Assembly: GCA_034406715.1 (NCBI GenBank)
Contig: CP137864.1
Coordinates: forward strand, 930,001-994,000
Direction of reading: 5' to 3'
DNA length: 64,000 nucleotides
DNA from: Rhodotorula mucilaginosa
Taxonomy: Eukaryota; Basidiomycota; Microbotryomycetes; Sporidiobolales; Sporidiobolaceae
Positions 31,572 through 43,400 of the stretch are shown in pieces. The notes beneath the pieces were generated by a model, which worked only from the letters and a program-made list of their open reading frames with translations, had not been told where the DNA came from and did not search any database. The translations under genes and the position numbers were made by a program. Every line of letters begins with the position of its first letter. The stretch's first letter is position 1.

Positions 31572-32066
31572 TCACTGCACGCCCTGCCAGCTGCCCATGA
31601 GCCCTACTTCAAGTGAAGGCTCCGAGGGTGTCCTCCCTGTCACATCTCCTTCCTTCCCTTCCGCCCCAAATCTTGACATGGTCTGAACGACAAGCTGGAG
31701 ATCTGACAACAGATGATCAAGTGCAACCCGTGCCTGAGTCACATTGGCTGCTGCCAGGGATCTGAAGTCCGGAATGATCAGAATTTTGTTCCCAAGATGA
31801 GCATGATGAGCAGGAGGGACAATGGCCTCACATGACTAGGGTGGCCCCTTCCACTTGCATAGACCGCATCAACTCGCTTGGCCGCAAGGGTTTGTCGACC
31901 TCTATGACTTGCTTGACGAGCGTGGCATCCTCCGACGAGGGAAAAGGGAGCGAGAGGTTCCTGGCAAAAGTGTGAGCGGGCGGTCAGTTGGGCCGCTGTC
32001 ATGCACGGATGCTCAGGGAGATACTCACAGGGTGTGCCAGCCTGGTCGGTCCGGTGCGCCGTTCAT
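31572..32066 (-). CDS. PCC1: KEOPS complex subunit Pcc1
   Basis: Three exons from the right: 32066..32029, 31960..31832, 31761..31572, with introns 32028..31961 and 31831..31762 (68 and 70 nt, GTGAG..CAG), 118 residues. No single reading frame shows it, but joined exons give WHTLNLSLPFPSSEDATLVK, QVIEVDKPLRPSELMRSMQV, EGATLVMISLAAANVTQARV and LSDLQLVVQTMSRFG. This is the Pcc1/LAGE3 fold: IPFPS-type strand, a valDkEpr-like turn, then a long helix ending VQTMxxFG. Pcc1 is the dimerising subunit of KEOPS, which with Kae1, Bud32 and Cgi121 makes the universal t6A modification of tRNA; in yeast it also affects transcription and telomeres. Length fits the family (90-140). A short polar tail follows FG. 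Confidence 0.9.
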
Positions 32067-32384
32067 CTTGGTGGAGAGCGGGAGGCGGGAGAACGTGAAA
32101 AGCGGAGCGTGCGGATCAAAGTCGACCAGCACCTGTTCACCTGCTCGTCGATCGGACGCTATTGCGCCTGTCTAGCATACTCGCAAGTTATACAGCCCGC
32201 TTCATTTGCCCGCGCAGCGGTCTCTCGCCGCTTGTGACCTCGCTTTCGCGTTGCTTCATCCTCATCACCCATCGACAGATCAACGCATCGGCCGCAGCCC
32301 GGCGAGCCGCAAGTGGACAGGCGCGCCTGGTAGAACTCGACTCTTGTGCTCCCTTCGACCGACCGACCGACTTGCGCTTCTCTG
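32067..32384. promoter_or_regulatory. divergent promoter region PCC1 / Ser-Thr-rich gene
   Basis: 318 bp between two start codons. It holds both promoters. A tandem GACC repeat (ACCGACCGACCGAC) lies near 32360, just before the rightward start. No ORF supported. Confidence 0.4.
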
Positions 32385-33479
32385 ATGGAGGAGACGGAGC
32401 CTGCAAGTGGAGATGCGAGGAAAGGAGGTGGTGCAGGTATGTCGCCGGTTGTCGGTGCGTGTACGGGTCAAGTCTGTGGGCCGGGCTTGCACGCTGACAG
32501 TTTCTCTGGAATTCGGCGCAGACGGGACCGGCGCTTCTGCTCGCAACAATGCTCCGCCTTCGCCCGTCAAAAGCGACTTGACTTATGCCGATCCGCCGCC
32601 AAAGCCGGCTCGCCCAACGCCTGCCAAGGTCACCGGAGGCTCTCCTCGCACTCCAACCGCTGCTACGAAAGAGCCGCAGGACGGCGATGTGACCCTGAGC
32701 GCACTCGTCGCAGCTGATCGAAGCGCTTCCACCTCGAGCTCCTTCAGCCGGGATTACGTCGAGCGCCAGCGCTCGACGGTCGAGCTCTCGGAGGATGACC
32801 TCTCTTTCGATACGGACGTGCGCCTCGACGACACGTCGAAATCCGCCGCCGCGCTTCCCTCGCAGAGCGGCGGATCAACGGCGGATCCGGGTTCAACTCC
32901 GACTTTGAAGCGCACGCAACCAGGACCTCACCTTGAGGGGGGAACGAGCTCTCAGCGCGGCACGCTCTCTGGCGCTCGCAAACTGGCGACGCATGCCGGG
33001 AGTACGCTTGAAATTGCCGACCAGAACAAGCCCCCCGAGGCGGCTTCCTCCCAGCTCTTCAAGCGCGCGAACAAGTTTGGTCGCGACGTCACCAACGGGC
33101 AGAGCACCGAGACGAGCGACCCAAGCGAGTCTAGGTGAGTGCATCTCTTGACCGCTCTCTATCGTGCTCTTCTCTGGGAACCTCACCTCTTCGGACGCCA
33201 GCGCCTCCGAGTCGACCCCTCGGAAAGCTCCGGTCCGGCAGCGCACTCGAGCTGCTGCAAAGGGCGGAAAGGGCAAGAAGCCACTACGGAAGACGGACCT
33301 GGCGGACGAGACTCTGGTGGAAACAGAAAAGGTGTGCACGTTCTCTCTCCCCGCGGCGTTTGTGACGAGAGCGCAATCCAGTTTGACCTGCTCGAGGTGA
33401 GCAGCATCGCAAAGAAAAAGCTCGCGCGAAATGGAAGGAAATCGACGAGTTCCAGCTTGAAACCGTCTATACGCTCTGA
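32385..33479 (+). CDS. Ser/Thr-rich protein with a sororin-like C-terminal motif (tentative)
   Basis: Four exons: 32385..32436, 32522..33134, 33202..33331, 33405..33479; 289 residues, all in phase. Most of the protein is disordered: Pro/Ser/Thr-rich with acidic patches (VELSEDDLSFDTDVRLDD) and many SP/TP sites, then a basic region (TPRKAPVRQRTRAAAKGGKG). The last exon gives HRKEKARAKWKEIDEFQLE and TVYTL, a short amphipathic acidic-aromatic end that looks conserved because it is the only folded-looking part. Small disordered proteins with a basic region and a C-terminal W..x..EFxLExE motif recall sororin, the cohesin protector; a KFG sequence in FKRANKFGRDV could stand for its Pds5-binding FGF-type motif. 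This is weak similarity, so the function is a hypothesis. Confidence 0.65.
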
Positions 33480-33629
33480 GCTCTCGCTTCTTCGCTCGCT
33501 TTGTATGTGACCTCTTCTGTGTTGGAGCGCCGTAAGCTCCGGCATCGTGAGAATGGCAGCTCGGTTTTGCGAATGCAATGAATCCTGTATGCAGAATGCA
33601 CCCCGCGCCCCGCCCCCCATGCAAATAGT

Positions 33630-36600
33630 CTATACAATCTGCGCGCTACTCCACGCCTCCTCCACGAGCTGCTTGCGCTCGAACCGTCTCCGCCATTCGT
33701 GGATCGTCATGCTGGCGCCAGCCAAAAGGAGCAGGACCGACAAGTCCCGGAAGCTGAGAGCCTGGGTCTGGAAGATGGACTGGAGGAATGGGATATAGAT
33801 AAAGGAGAGCTGGACGAGGAACGAGACCGAGACGGCGAGCAGGAGCATCTTGTTCGGCGCGCCGGAGAAGAGCGGCACGTTCAGCCCGCGGTTCTGCAGC
33901 GCCGACGCCAGGTCCAGGAAAACGAACGAGGTGAAGGTCTGCGCGTAGTACAGTACGGGTCATCTGGTCAGTCACAAGAGTTGCACACGGAGAGGAAGGG
34001 GTCGCCCCTGTCTGACCGACGAACCATAGTCTGATCCCGCGCGAGGTCGCTCCCGTCGCCCTGTTCCCGAGCGAGGATGAAGAGCACTCCGCAAATGATG
34101 ACGCTCGCCGAGAAGGCGACTCGGTACAGCAAGCGCTTGGTCAAAATGGGCGCCGTTTTGGGTCGCGGCGGTCGCTTCATCGCTTCGCGGTCGACGGGGT
34201 CGACGCCGAGCGACTGCGAAGGCGGTCCGTCCATGATGACGTTGATGAAGAGGATCTGCATCGCGTTGAGGGGGTTCGGGAGCCCGAGCGCGGTCGAGAG
34301 GGTGATGAGGGACAGGGCTGCAACGGCCGTCGAGAGCTGGAAGCAGAGGAAGTTTTGGATGTTGACAAAGATGCCTGCGCGTAATGCCGAGAGCGGGGTA
34401 CTCTTCTGGTTAGCAGCCTGCGCTCCCTTCGGTGCGCAAGTCAAAAGTGCGCGAGGAAAAGCTCACCCTTGCCCTCCTCGACCGCTGGCAAGAGGGTCGC
34501 AAAGTTGTCGTCGACGAGGATCACGTCGGCGGCCTCCTTGGCGACATCGGTACCGCCGCGCCCCATCGAGACACCGATGTCGGCCATCCTCAAGGCCGGC
34601 GCGTCATTGACTGCAGTCGATAGCGCAAGTATCAGCTCGACAGTCCTCGGCAGCGCGCCCAGAATTTCAAACGCCAGACGACACGCACCTCCATCGCCCG
34701 TCATGGCGACGACGGCCCCTCGCGCCTGATACGCCTCGATGATCGCCATCTTGTGCCGCGGCGTCGTCCTCGCAAACACCGTCACGCCCCCGATCCGGTC
34801 CGTCAACTGCCTCTGACTGAGCGCGTCAATCTCCTTGCCCGTCAGGACGCCGATCCGATTGTGGTGATGGTTGCTGTTGCCCGGAGTGGTCCGGATCCCG
34901 AGCTGGCGCGCGATAGCCACAGCCGTCTCTTCGCTATCCCCCGTGATCATGACGACGTGGATCCCTCCCGCGCTCAATTTCGTGATCGCGTCGGCGACCC
35001 CGGGCCGGGGCGGATCCATCATGCCTTGGAACCCGGCAAAAGTGAGGGCGTTCGGATCCGGTCCGTACGCCATGGCGACGACGCGCAACCCGAGCGAGGC
35101 GAGCTCGACCGCCTTGCTCGCGACGAGTTTGGCGACGCCCGCGTCGAGCGGCGCGGTCGAGTTGTCCTCGCGGAGGTAGGTCTGACACCGCGCCAGGACG
35201 GGATCGAGCGCGCCCGAGAGGTAGGTCGAGTCCGGACCGGTCGCTTGTGCGTGCGTGAACGAGCCGGTGACGGACTGCGTCTTGCTTTCAGAGCTGAAGG
35301 CGACTTCGGACTTGCGAGTGAAAAAGGGTCGCTGGTCGGCGAGGCCGACTTGCTGCAGGACGTTCATCAAGGCGACTTCGGTCGCTTGACCGCGGTACTT
35401 GCCCTTGTCCGAGTGGGCGTGGTTGCAGAGATTGCCGATGAGGAACATGGGCGCGCGAGAATCGGAGGGGGAGAGGGTCATCGCGCCGCGGTCGAGGTCA
35501 AAGATGCCGTGGTCGACCGTGTACGCTTTCGTGACGGTCATGACGTTGGTCGTCAAGGTTCCTGTTCAGCCAAGAGGAGGGTTAAAATCGCGGCTTCTGG
35601 CTCGTCGAAAAAGGAAAGCCCGATGTACCCGTCTTGTCGGAGCAGATCACGCTGACGCTTCCCAGCGTCTCAACACTCGGCAGCTTCTTGACGATCGCAT
35701 GCCGCTTCGACATGCGCAAGACGCCAAGCGCGAGGGTGACCGTCACCACGATGGGCAGCCCTTCTGGAATCGCAGCCACGGCGAGCGAGACTAGGGGCCC
35801 GAGAGGATTAGCTGAGGGTTCTCGGAACGGGGCGAGGGACGGCGTTGGCGGCTCACCTCCGATGGTAAACATTTCGAGCCAACTACGGTGCTGGATCACG
35901 CCGATCAAGCAGATGACGCCGATCACGGCGAACGAGATGATGGAAAGCCTTTTGGCGAGCTCGTCCATCGAGATTTGCAGCGGCGTCTTTTTCTCGCCGA
36001 CCTGCCCAGAGTGTCGCAACGTATCAGTATCCTCAACTCCGCCGGATTTGATCGAGAGAAAGAGAAAAGGAGGTGGCGCACCTCTTGCATCATGCTAAAG
36101 ACGACGCCAAACTCGCTCTGGACTCCGGTCCCGACGACGATGCCCTCTCCGCGTCCGCTCCGGACCAAAGTCCCCATGAAGGCAATGTTGTGCCTCTCGC
36201 TGATCGGGACGCCTCCCATCCCCGTCCCCGTTTCGGGGATCGCCTCGGTGTGCTTCTTGGCCGGGCGGGTCTCGCCCGTCAGGGCCGACTCGTCGACTTC
36301 GAGGCCGTGCGCCTGCGTGAGGCGGATGTCGGCCGGGATGCGGTCGCCCGTGTGGAAGGTGACGAGGTCGCCGGGGACGAGCACGTTGGCGAGGACGGTC
36401 GTTTTTTGGCCATTCCTGCGGTCAAGACAGATGGGTTTAACGCGGGGGTTTCTTTGTTTCGTGTGGCGGGGGAGGAAGCTCGTACCGGATCAAGTGGCAG
36501 TAGTGCGGTACGAGTTTGTTGAGGGCTTCGAGAGACTTTTCGGACCTCTGCTCCTGGACAAAGCCGACAGTGACGACGATGGCGATGGCCATGAGGATGC

Positions 36601-37174
36601 TCGCGGCGTCGTCATAGTTTCCGACGACGGCGCTGACGGCGGCACTCGCGACGAGGAGCAGGATCAACGGGTCCTCGTAAAACTTGACGACAAACTTTTT
36701 CCAGGTCGGGTCCTTTGCCTCGACCTCGAACTCGTTGGCGCCGGCGAGTTGGCGGACGGCGTGCACCTTGCTCGCGTCCAAGCCGGACGAGGCCGAGGTT
36801 CCCAGGGCGGACAGGGTCTGGGCTATGGACTGGGTTGCGAAGCGGGCTGACGGGGTGAGCGGTGCGGCCGTGTGCGCAAACGGGTGGTGGTGGTGGTGGT
36901 GATCAGGGTCGCGGGCAGCAGGAGGTGCAAACGCGGCCGAGGCGACGCTCTTGAGGTCGCCCAAGGGGTTGTGGTGGGCGGCAAACTCGACGATGGACTC
37001 TGGCTCATGCCTCCTGAGCTGGGTCGAGTAGGCATAGTGGGCGTCGTCGGCGGGGAGCGGGGCGGGAGAGTTTGACCGCGACGAGTCGGACGCGGCGGCA
37101 CTCGACGACGACGCGTGGGGCTCGGACGAGGACGGGAGCAGGTGTGAGTACGGCGTCTTCAAGTCGGACGGCAT
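33630..37174 (-). CDS. PMR1: Golgi Ca2+/Mn2+ P-type ATPase PMR1 (SPCA)
   Basis: Eight exons from the right: 37174..36486, 36415..36082, 36001..35857, 35790..35629, 35561..34689, 34610..34467, 34374..34025, 33938..33630; 1001 residues. It pumps Ca2+ and Mn2+ into the Golgi for glycosylation and secretion. Visible landmarks: N-domain entry [20 protein letters not shown], helix pair [20 protein letters not shown], actuator LTGET, helix 4 [11 protein letters not shown], phosphorylation motif [12 protein letters not shown] (Asp near residue 440, split by an intron), hinge [20 protein letters not shown], and helix 6 [12 protein letters not shown] with Asn and Asp for the single ion site. The N-terminus is about 130 residues longer than the pump core needs and is Ser/Ala-rich with a run of six His. 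The start is 159 bp from that of the divergent P-loop gene. Confidence 0.95.
36884..36902. repeat. (GTG)n triplet repeat, codes poly-His
   Basis: Six GTG units on the plus strand give the DHHHHHHPF stretch in the cytosolic N-terminal extension of PMR1. Confidence 0.85.
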
Positions 37175-37333
37175 GCCCGCCCTTGCCCCTTTGGCCTGGG
37201 CTGCTCAAGGGAGCGAGGAGGACGAAGACGTGCGACACTTTTCGAGATCGCTTCAACGTGAACGACGTCGGCGCGGCGAGACTCGACTATACTGCCGGGT
37301 AGAGAGACACTAGGGACAGCGATCGATCCGGTG
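37175..37333. promoter_or_regulatory. divergent promoter PMR1 / P-loop gene
   Basis: 159 bp between the two start codons. No clear TATA element or repeat. Confidence 0.4.
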
Positions 37334-40237
37334 ATGGCTTTCCGCGCGGTGCTCGGGTCGCAGCGGCTCGTCCGCAGACGTCCGACGCTCCTTCTCCCCA
37401 CTCGGGTCCTACCGACAGCTCGCCGACCGATCGCCTCGAACGCAGTCGCACCCGCGTTTGGCTACCAGAACCAGCTCGACTTGAGCGCCGACGTGAGGGA
37501 AGAGGAAGCCGAATTCCAGTCTGGCAAGGGAGGAGGCGGCCCCTCGTCGGGTGGTCAAGGAGGAGGAGGAGGAGGAGGGCCGAAACCTCCGCGAGGAGCG
37601 GCGTGGGACAGCGCCATAGCAACCGCAGGTGGTCAGTACCAAGTCCCTCATGCTCCCTCAGCTGCAACTCAAAGTTTTCCCACTTGCCGCAACACAGGCA
37701 TCATCCTCCTGACGGGAGCCGGACTCTGCTACCACTACTGGTACAAGTGGGAAGTCCAGCGCAAGATGGCCCGCGCGTTCGCAAAAGGGTACGACCCCGT
37801 GCTCGAACTCGCCCAGGCGACCGCAAAGGAGAGCGACGGCACCCCGCGCAAGGGCATCATCCGGCGCAAGGAGCAGGACTATGTCGACAAGGTCATCAAC
37901 GGTGAAATCTCGGGAGAGTGTAAGGACACCCTCGTATGGGCTTTCTCTCGCTGCTCTCTCTCGTACTGACCTCTGTCTGCTCTCCCTAGACTTGCTCTTG
38001 ATGGGTCCCAAAGTGAGCCGTCCTCTCTTGGCGACAATGTCCCGCGCTCCCGCCCCGCCCTCAGGGTCGAGCACGCGAGTCTGGTCGATCTTGTCGGATA
38101 ACGAGCTCACTAACGAAGCGAGTATATTCTCCACCACCCACCAGGGCGCCGGCAAGACGAGCATGCTCCTGCACGCCATGCTCGAGAACCAAGCCGACGG
38201 CTGCGCCATGCTCGAAGCGCACGAGGACCCCGAAGTCGTCCGGTTACGACTCGGCAAGGCCCTCGACTTTGAATACAACGAGGTGCGTGAACCCGACTTT
38301 GAAGCGTACCGTGCCATTTGAACAAGGAAGAGGGAGGGGCGCCCATCCTTGTCGCCTCCTCGGAGAACCAAGCGCTTCGCCGTTTCGAAACAGAGATTGA
38401 CACCGATTCTCTCGCGGGGTTTTTTCTTGGTCAACAGGACTCGTTCGCCGGTCTGTTCCAGCGAAAGGACCCGCGTGAAGCCGGTCCAATCCTCGACATT
38501 GAGCGGGCCCTCGCAAAACTTGAGAAGGTCAGCACCAAACTCCGTTCTAGCTCGAGAGCAACTTCGTCTTCCCGCCAATTCTGACAAGGCTACTGACGCT
38601 GAGCGAGTGACGCACATTCTCATAGGTTGCGATCCGTGAACGGAGGAAGCGGAACCGACCTCTCGTCCTGATCGTGCAGAACGCGCACTTTATTCACGAC
38701 GTGAGTTGCCTTTGTGGCCAGTTCGAATGCGTCGAGACATGAGTGCCAACTGAGACTCGATCCCTCTAGGATGAAGACGGACACGCGTTGCTTCACATGT
38801 TGCAGCAGCGCGCCGAAGCTTGGTGTGCGTGACTCTCGAGGGCTCACTCGTGCCGTCGGGGGGGAATTGACCTCATGTCCTTCACCCACACGTCCGACAG
38901 CGCAATCCGGCGTCTGCACCATGGTCTTCCTGACCGACAACTACTGGGTCTTTGACCGCCTCCGCCGGAACGCGACGCGCATGCACGTCCTCTCGGTCCG
39001 TGACCTCACCCCGCACGAAACGTTCGACTACCTCTCGGGGACGCACGCGCGCCACTTCCCGGACGAGCCGCCGATCTCCAAGGCGCAGAGTCTCCGGATT
39101 TGGGACTTGATCGGGGGCAGGCTGTCGTACTTGAGCAAGGCGGTCAAGCGGAGGGATGTGGAAGGCGCGGCGAGGGACCTCGTCGCCGAAGAGACAGAAT
39201 GGCTGCACTCGCATCTCGGCTTGATCCCGGACCACGATGGTCAGTCGTGGTGTCCCCTTCTCCATCCCTGATTTGTTCACCTCTGATTCGTTTCCGGCTC
39301 GCAGACGATGTCATGGACGAGCAAAAGGTCTCGTCGTGCTCATTCGTAGGTTCCCCTCACCCAACTCGAGCGACCGTGATTGCCTTGTCCGCAACTGACT
39401 TCTTGCCTTCCGCCTCTCAATAGCTCCTCTTCCAACACCTCGCCAAGATCGCCGAAGACGCCGCACCCCTGCTCGCGCAAGCCGCGCAGAGCATCGAAGA
39501 GCCGCAGACCGACGCCGAAACGGACGAGGCGATCGAACTCGACTTGCTCAACGTGCTGCCGCGCGAACTCGACCCCAAAGTCACGTACCGCGAAGCTGTG
39601 AGTACCTCTGTCCTCCTCCGAGCCCTCCTTTGTCTCCACCTTGTGCGTCGCGTGTGACTGACTGAGCGAGTGGCATTTTCTTTTGGGGTACAGCGGGAAA
39701 TCATGACCCGACCGGACTACCTCGTCGACCTCGACGCGCTCCACGTCATCTCGATCGACCGAAACCACAACGTCCGGCCCGACAGTCGCCTGATGCTCAA
39801 CGTTTTCCGCGCCATCGCCGGCGAGGAAGACTTCCAGGAGAAGGTAGGTGTCCAACGTCCTCCTCTTGGCATGTACGGAAGTGCGCACCGTGCGGACACG
39901 ATGCTGATACTGACACGATCCGGCGCCTACAGCTCGACAACGTTCGCGACCGCGTTGACGCGATCGAGAGTTTGCACCGTACGAGGCAAGTCTTCCCTCG
40001 CTCTCAGCATCCGTGTTTCAGTTGGCTCAAGAGCTGAACGCACTCCCGGTCTACAGAGAGCTCACGGTCAAGACCGGCGACGGCGACCTCGGCGGATTCC
40101 TGCGGTTGCGGATCGGTGATTTGCTTCCCCAGCACGAAAAGGTGGAGGAGGAGGAGGACTCGAAGGAGCCAGGTCGAGAGGCAGAAAACGCCGACGCGAA
40201 CGCAGCCGATCCCGAAGACGGCGCGCGCCTTGTATAA
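37334..40237 (+). CDS. mitochondrial P-loop ATPase-like protein
   Basis: Thirteen exons: 37334..37628, 37698..37919, 37990..38012, 38145..38282, 38438..38527, 38626..38700, 38770..38824, 38901..39239, 39305..39327, 39424..39597, 39694..39843, 39933..39985, 40057..40237; 605 residues. The basic N-terminus suggests mitochondrial import; a Gly-rich linker and a membrane helix (GIILLTGAGLCYHYWYKW) follow at about residue 100. The Walker A loop GPKGAGKTS is split by an intron after Lys; LVLIVQNAHFIHDDE fits Walker B, and TMVFLTDNYWVFDRLR a sensor strand. Helical regions and an acidic C-terminus follow. It resembles AAA/STAND-type NTPases of the fungal inner membrane, similar in layout to Yme2-like proteins. 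The role is unknown. Exons 3 and 9 are 23 nt each and the last intron has GC-AG ends. Confidence 0.82.
39986..40056 (+). other. GC-AG intron in the P-loop gene
   Basis: The donor is AG|GCAAGT, exactly the consensus for GC-AG introns, and the acceptor is CTACAG. Only this junction keeps the frame (RTRELTVKTGDGD); the nearest GT donor is out of phase or makes a 32-nt intron. Confidence 0.75.
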
Positions 40238-40401
40238 CTTCTTCAGGCTCTCATTAAAGGCCGATGTAGCACTATCGCAGCTAGAGGGAAATGATGAAAA
40301 GCGTATTGAATGCAAGCAACAGGGTAAAGAAGGACTAAATCGGAATCAAGCGGGTTCAAGCGGGTACAGTCAAGCTCTCGTATCGTCCTTCATCGCCTCC
40401 T
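40238..40401. other. convergent intergenic region
   Basis: 164 bp between the stops of the P-loop gene and LIG4. Holds 3' ends only. Confidence 0.35.
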
Positions 40402-43400
40402 TCACGGCTTAAAGTCGTCCTCGTCCATCGCTCCTTCGTTCTCCACGCACGCCTCGATCCAGTCTGTCGTCACGATGCGACGAGCGCGAGGTCTGCAAGG
40501 ACAAGGGCAAACGGTCAGGATCGATAAAGCCGGAAGCGCCTAGGTATTTGTACGCACTTGAGCGTGCGGCGGATCATCTCTTTGTAGCGGTCGGGCACGA
40601 GCTTCGTGACGATGATGTGGGTGAGCTTGGGATCGTCCAGCCGATCCGTCGCTACGCCACCGGCCTCCTCAAAGTCTACTCAAGGTGATTGGTCCCCGTC
40701 AGCTAGACGCATTCGACGAGCCAGACAGCACTTCGTACGCACGCTTCTTGGCCTTGATCAGTCTGCGCGCATGTTTCACGTCAGTTGGGGCTTCAGCTCT
40801 GGCGCGTCTGGAAAGGTCGGTCGACTCACGCTTTGTCTGCTTGCGAGCGGACCTTGGGCGAAGCCATCGATTCGGGCAACCCATTGAGCGAAGCGTTGAG
40901 CTGAGTGTCAAAGTAGGCGACAAACGGCGAAAGGTAACGCTCCGGGTCGAACTCCTTCTGATCGTCGGGGCCCGCGCCCATCCCCATCGGCGAGTCGGTG
41001 TAGGCGGTCGGATCCAACTCGAACTTGTGCATCAGTTCATCCATCTCAGGCTTGATTGACTGCTCGAGCGTCAAGTGGTCCAGGTCCTGGTCCATAGCCT
41101 TGACCGAGGCCGAAAGCGGGAAAAGGCTTTGCCAGCTTTCGCCGTTCTTGACGTCGCCCTCGTCGTCGCTAGGTTCCGGAAGGGCCACCACGTTGTCTTC
41201 GTCTTCAGTGTCCGGCTCGTCGTCTCCCGAGTCGACGTCATGCCGCTCGCGCCAAGCCTGAGCAGAACCGAGTGGCGCGTGCGTGGGCGGGGGCGACATG
41301 GTAGGACTGGTCGTCGGCTCGTGACCCTCGTCGACCGGCTCGACAAACATGTCTGCGATTCCGGCTGCGCCTTCTTGCGGTGCTGCTCCGCCACCTTCGT
41401 ACTCGGGCGACGCCTTTGTCGCATCGGTGGCGTGAACAAGGTACCTGCCCGGCCAAGAGTCAGCGCACATTCCTAACGAGATGGTCTGCCACTTGTCCGA
41501 CTTACTTCTTGCTGAAGGGCAGGCGGCGGGACGCGGCGATGCTGTCTTGGACCCAAGCGGGGCTGACGACGTCGCAGTTCTTCGCGCCCTTGCGATTCGC
41601 CAGTCCTTGACCGAGGCAAATACGCTAAGCTGAGTTCTGGCATACACATCTCGAAAAATCCCTCACTCACCGGAAAACGCGCTCGAGACGACGATGCGGT
41701 GCTTGTCGGGGTCGGGAATCTTCTCGATCAAGGTTCCGCCATGAGTCGCGATAGAACGCTTGAGATCCGTCTTCTCGCTTTCCGGGTCGGTTCGGTGGAC
41801 GTCTGTGCACGCGAAATTGTCAGCGCGCGCGGAATGTGAGCGAGAGGGCGAGTTAACGGGCAGAAGGTGGTGCCCGCGAAGAGGGTGGACTGCGATTCGA
41901 CGTCGCCGATCGTCTCCGCCACAGCGTGGCGCTTCGCTGCCTTGTCCGACTTCTGCCTTTTCGACCTCGAGCTGTGGGTTCAAGGTCAATCCTGGACATG
42001 ATCTTGTAGATGGTGTCGCGCGGAGAACGCACCTCATGTCTTCGCCGAAAGGGTTGCGCTTGGGGGCGCGCCGGAACGCCACGATCGCTGCAAAAGCCAA
42101 CACATGAGCATGCGCGAGGAAAGAGGCTGCCATATCAACTCACTCTTGTAGTCCATGGCATTCTCTGGACCTTTCAGGCTGAGCTTCTTCGCGCCTGTAG
42201 TCGCGAAACTGGTCAGACGCGGCTCTGTCACTTGCGGTTGAAGCCGACTCACGCGGGAAGCGCAGCGTCAGACCTGCGCCGTAGTCGTCTGAATCCAGGT
42301 CCGGAACATGATCAGCGGAGTTGGGCGGGACAGTGAGCGGAATGGACTTGCCGCCCCTGACAATCTCGGAGGCCTTGATCTCCACGACGAACGAGCTGGA
42401 GAGGTGCAGAAGCGCGTCAACGACCCGAAGCACGAGTATGATCGAGGCGGAGATACGTACTCCTGCGGCTCGATAATGCAGTCTGGCCACTCCGAGACAG
42501 TGACGAACCAGTCGGGCACGGCACCCTGCTGCTTGCGGTCCAAGGGGCGCCACTTGCCGTCCGTTTTGCGCCTGGAAAATTATAGAGTCTTCGTCAGCTG
42601 TAGCTTTCCTTGAGTGTATATGGGAGCGAACGTACGCAATCTCCTCGTAGGCCGCGCGCGAGAAGCCGGAGCCGACTTTCGCGAACGTGCGGTAGCTGAA
42701 ACTCGGACGAACCAGTCAGTCAGCGGACAAAGCGCTCTCTGGACTTGGAGCAATAGCGCACTCACATGGTTTTGCCGTTCTCGACAGACGACAGACCGAT
42801 GAGGTAAGACGCCATGATTCCTCCGCGGTTGCCTTGACCCCAATAGCCGCCGATGACGAGCCCGTCAATGTTCTCGCCGAGCTCGTCCATGTACTCTGCG
42901 GGCAACGGGCACCTGATCAGCGATCCGGGTCCCACGGATAGAAGTCAGAAGACAGCCGTACCTGGCTTGATCTTGATCCACGCCGGTTCGCGCCCTCCCA
43001 GGGTGTACTTTGACAGCGGGTGCTTGACCACGAGGCCTTCACCCCTAACGAAGAGAGCGGGAAGGTGAGCTCCATCTCTTCCTCGGATCCGAGCGAGCGA
43101 GCGACCGTGCTCACCTCTCCTCCAAGATGCGCACCAAAAAGGCGTGAATCTCTTGCTTCGACTTGGCCTTTGCGCAGTCGGCGATTTCGATCACGCCGGT
43201 CTTCTGTTTGATGACCTGGCTAAGCAGGAGCTTGCGACGCCAGAGCGGCTTGTCGAGGAGGCACTGGCTCTCTCCATTCTTGCCCTTGATGTACAGGATG
43301 TCGAAAACCTTGTCTGGGGAGAGGCATCGGAGGAGAGTCAGCGGCGTCCGGAGAGGGAGCCTTGTGAAGCGGAATTTTAGGCGTACAGCATGGACGAGGG

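Noticed and set aside
31798-31812. Box-C-like ATGATGA suggesting a snoRNA
   Set aside because: It lies inside the second PCC1 intron, but no matching box D or terminal stem was found at the right spacing.
34753-36850. Two 300-320-codon plus-strand frames over PMR1
   Set aside because: They are antisense shadows of the P-type ATPase, whose motifs are unmistakable.
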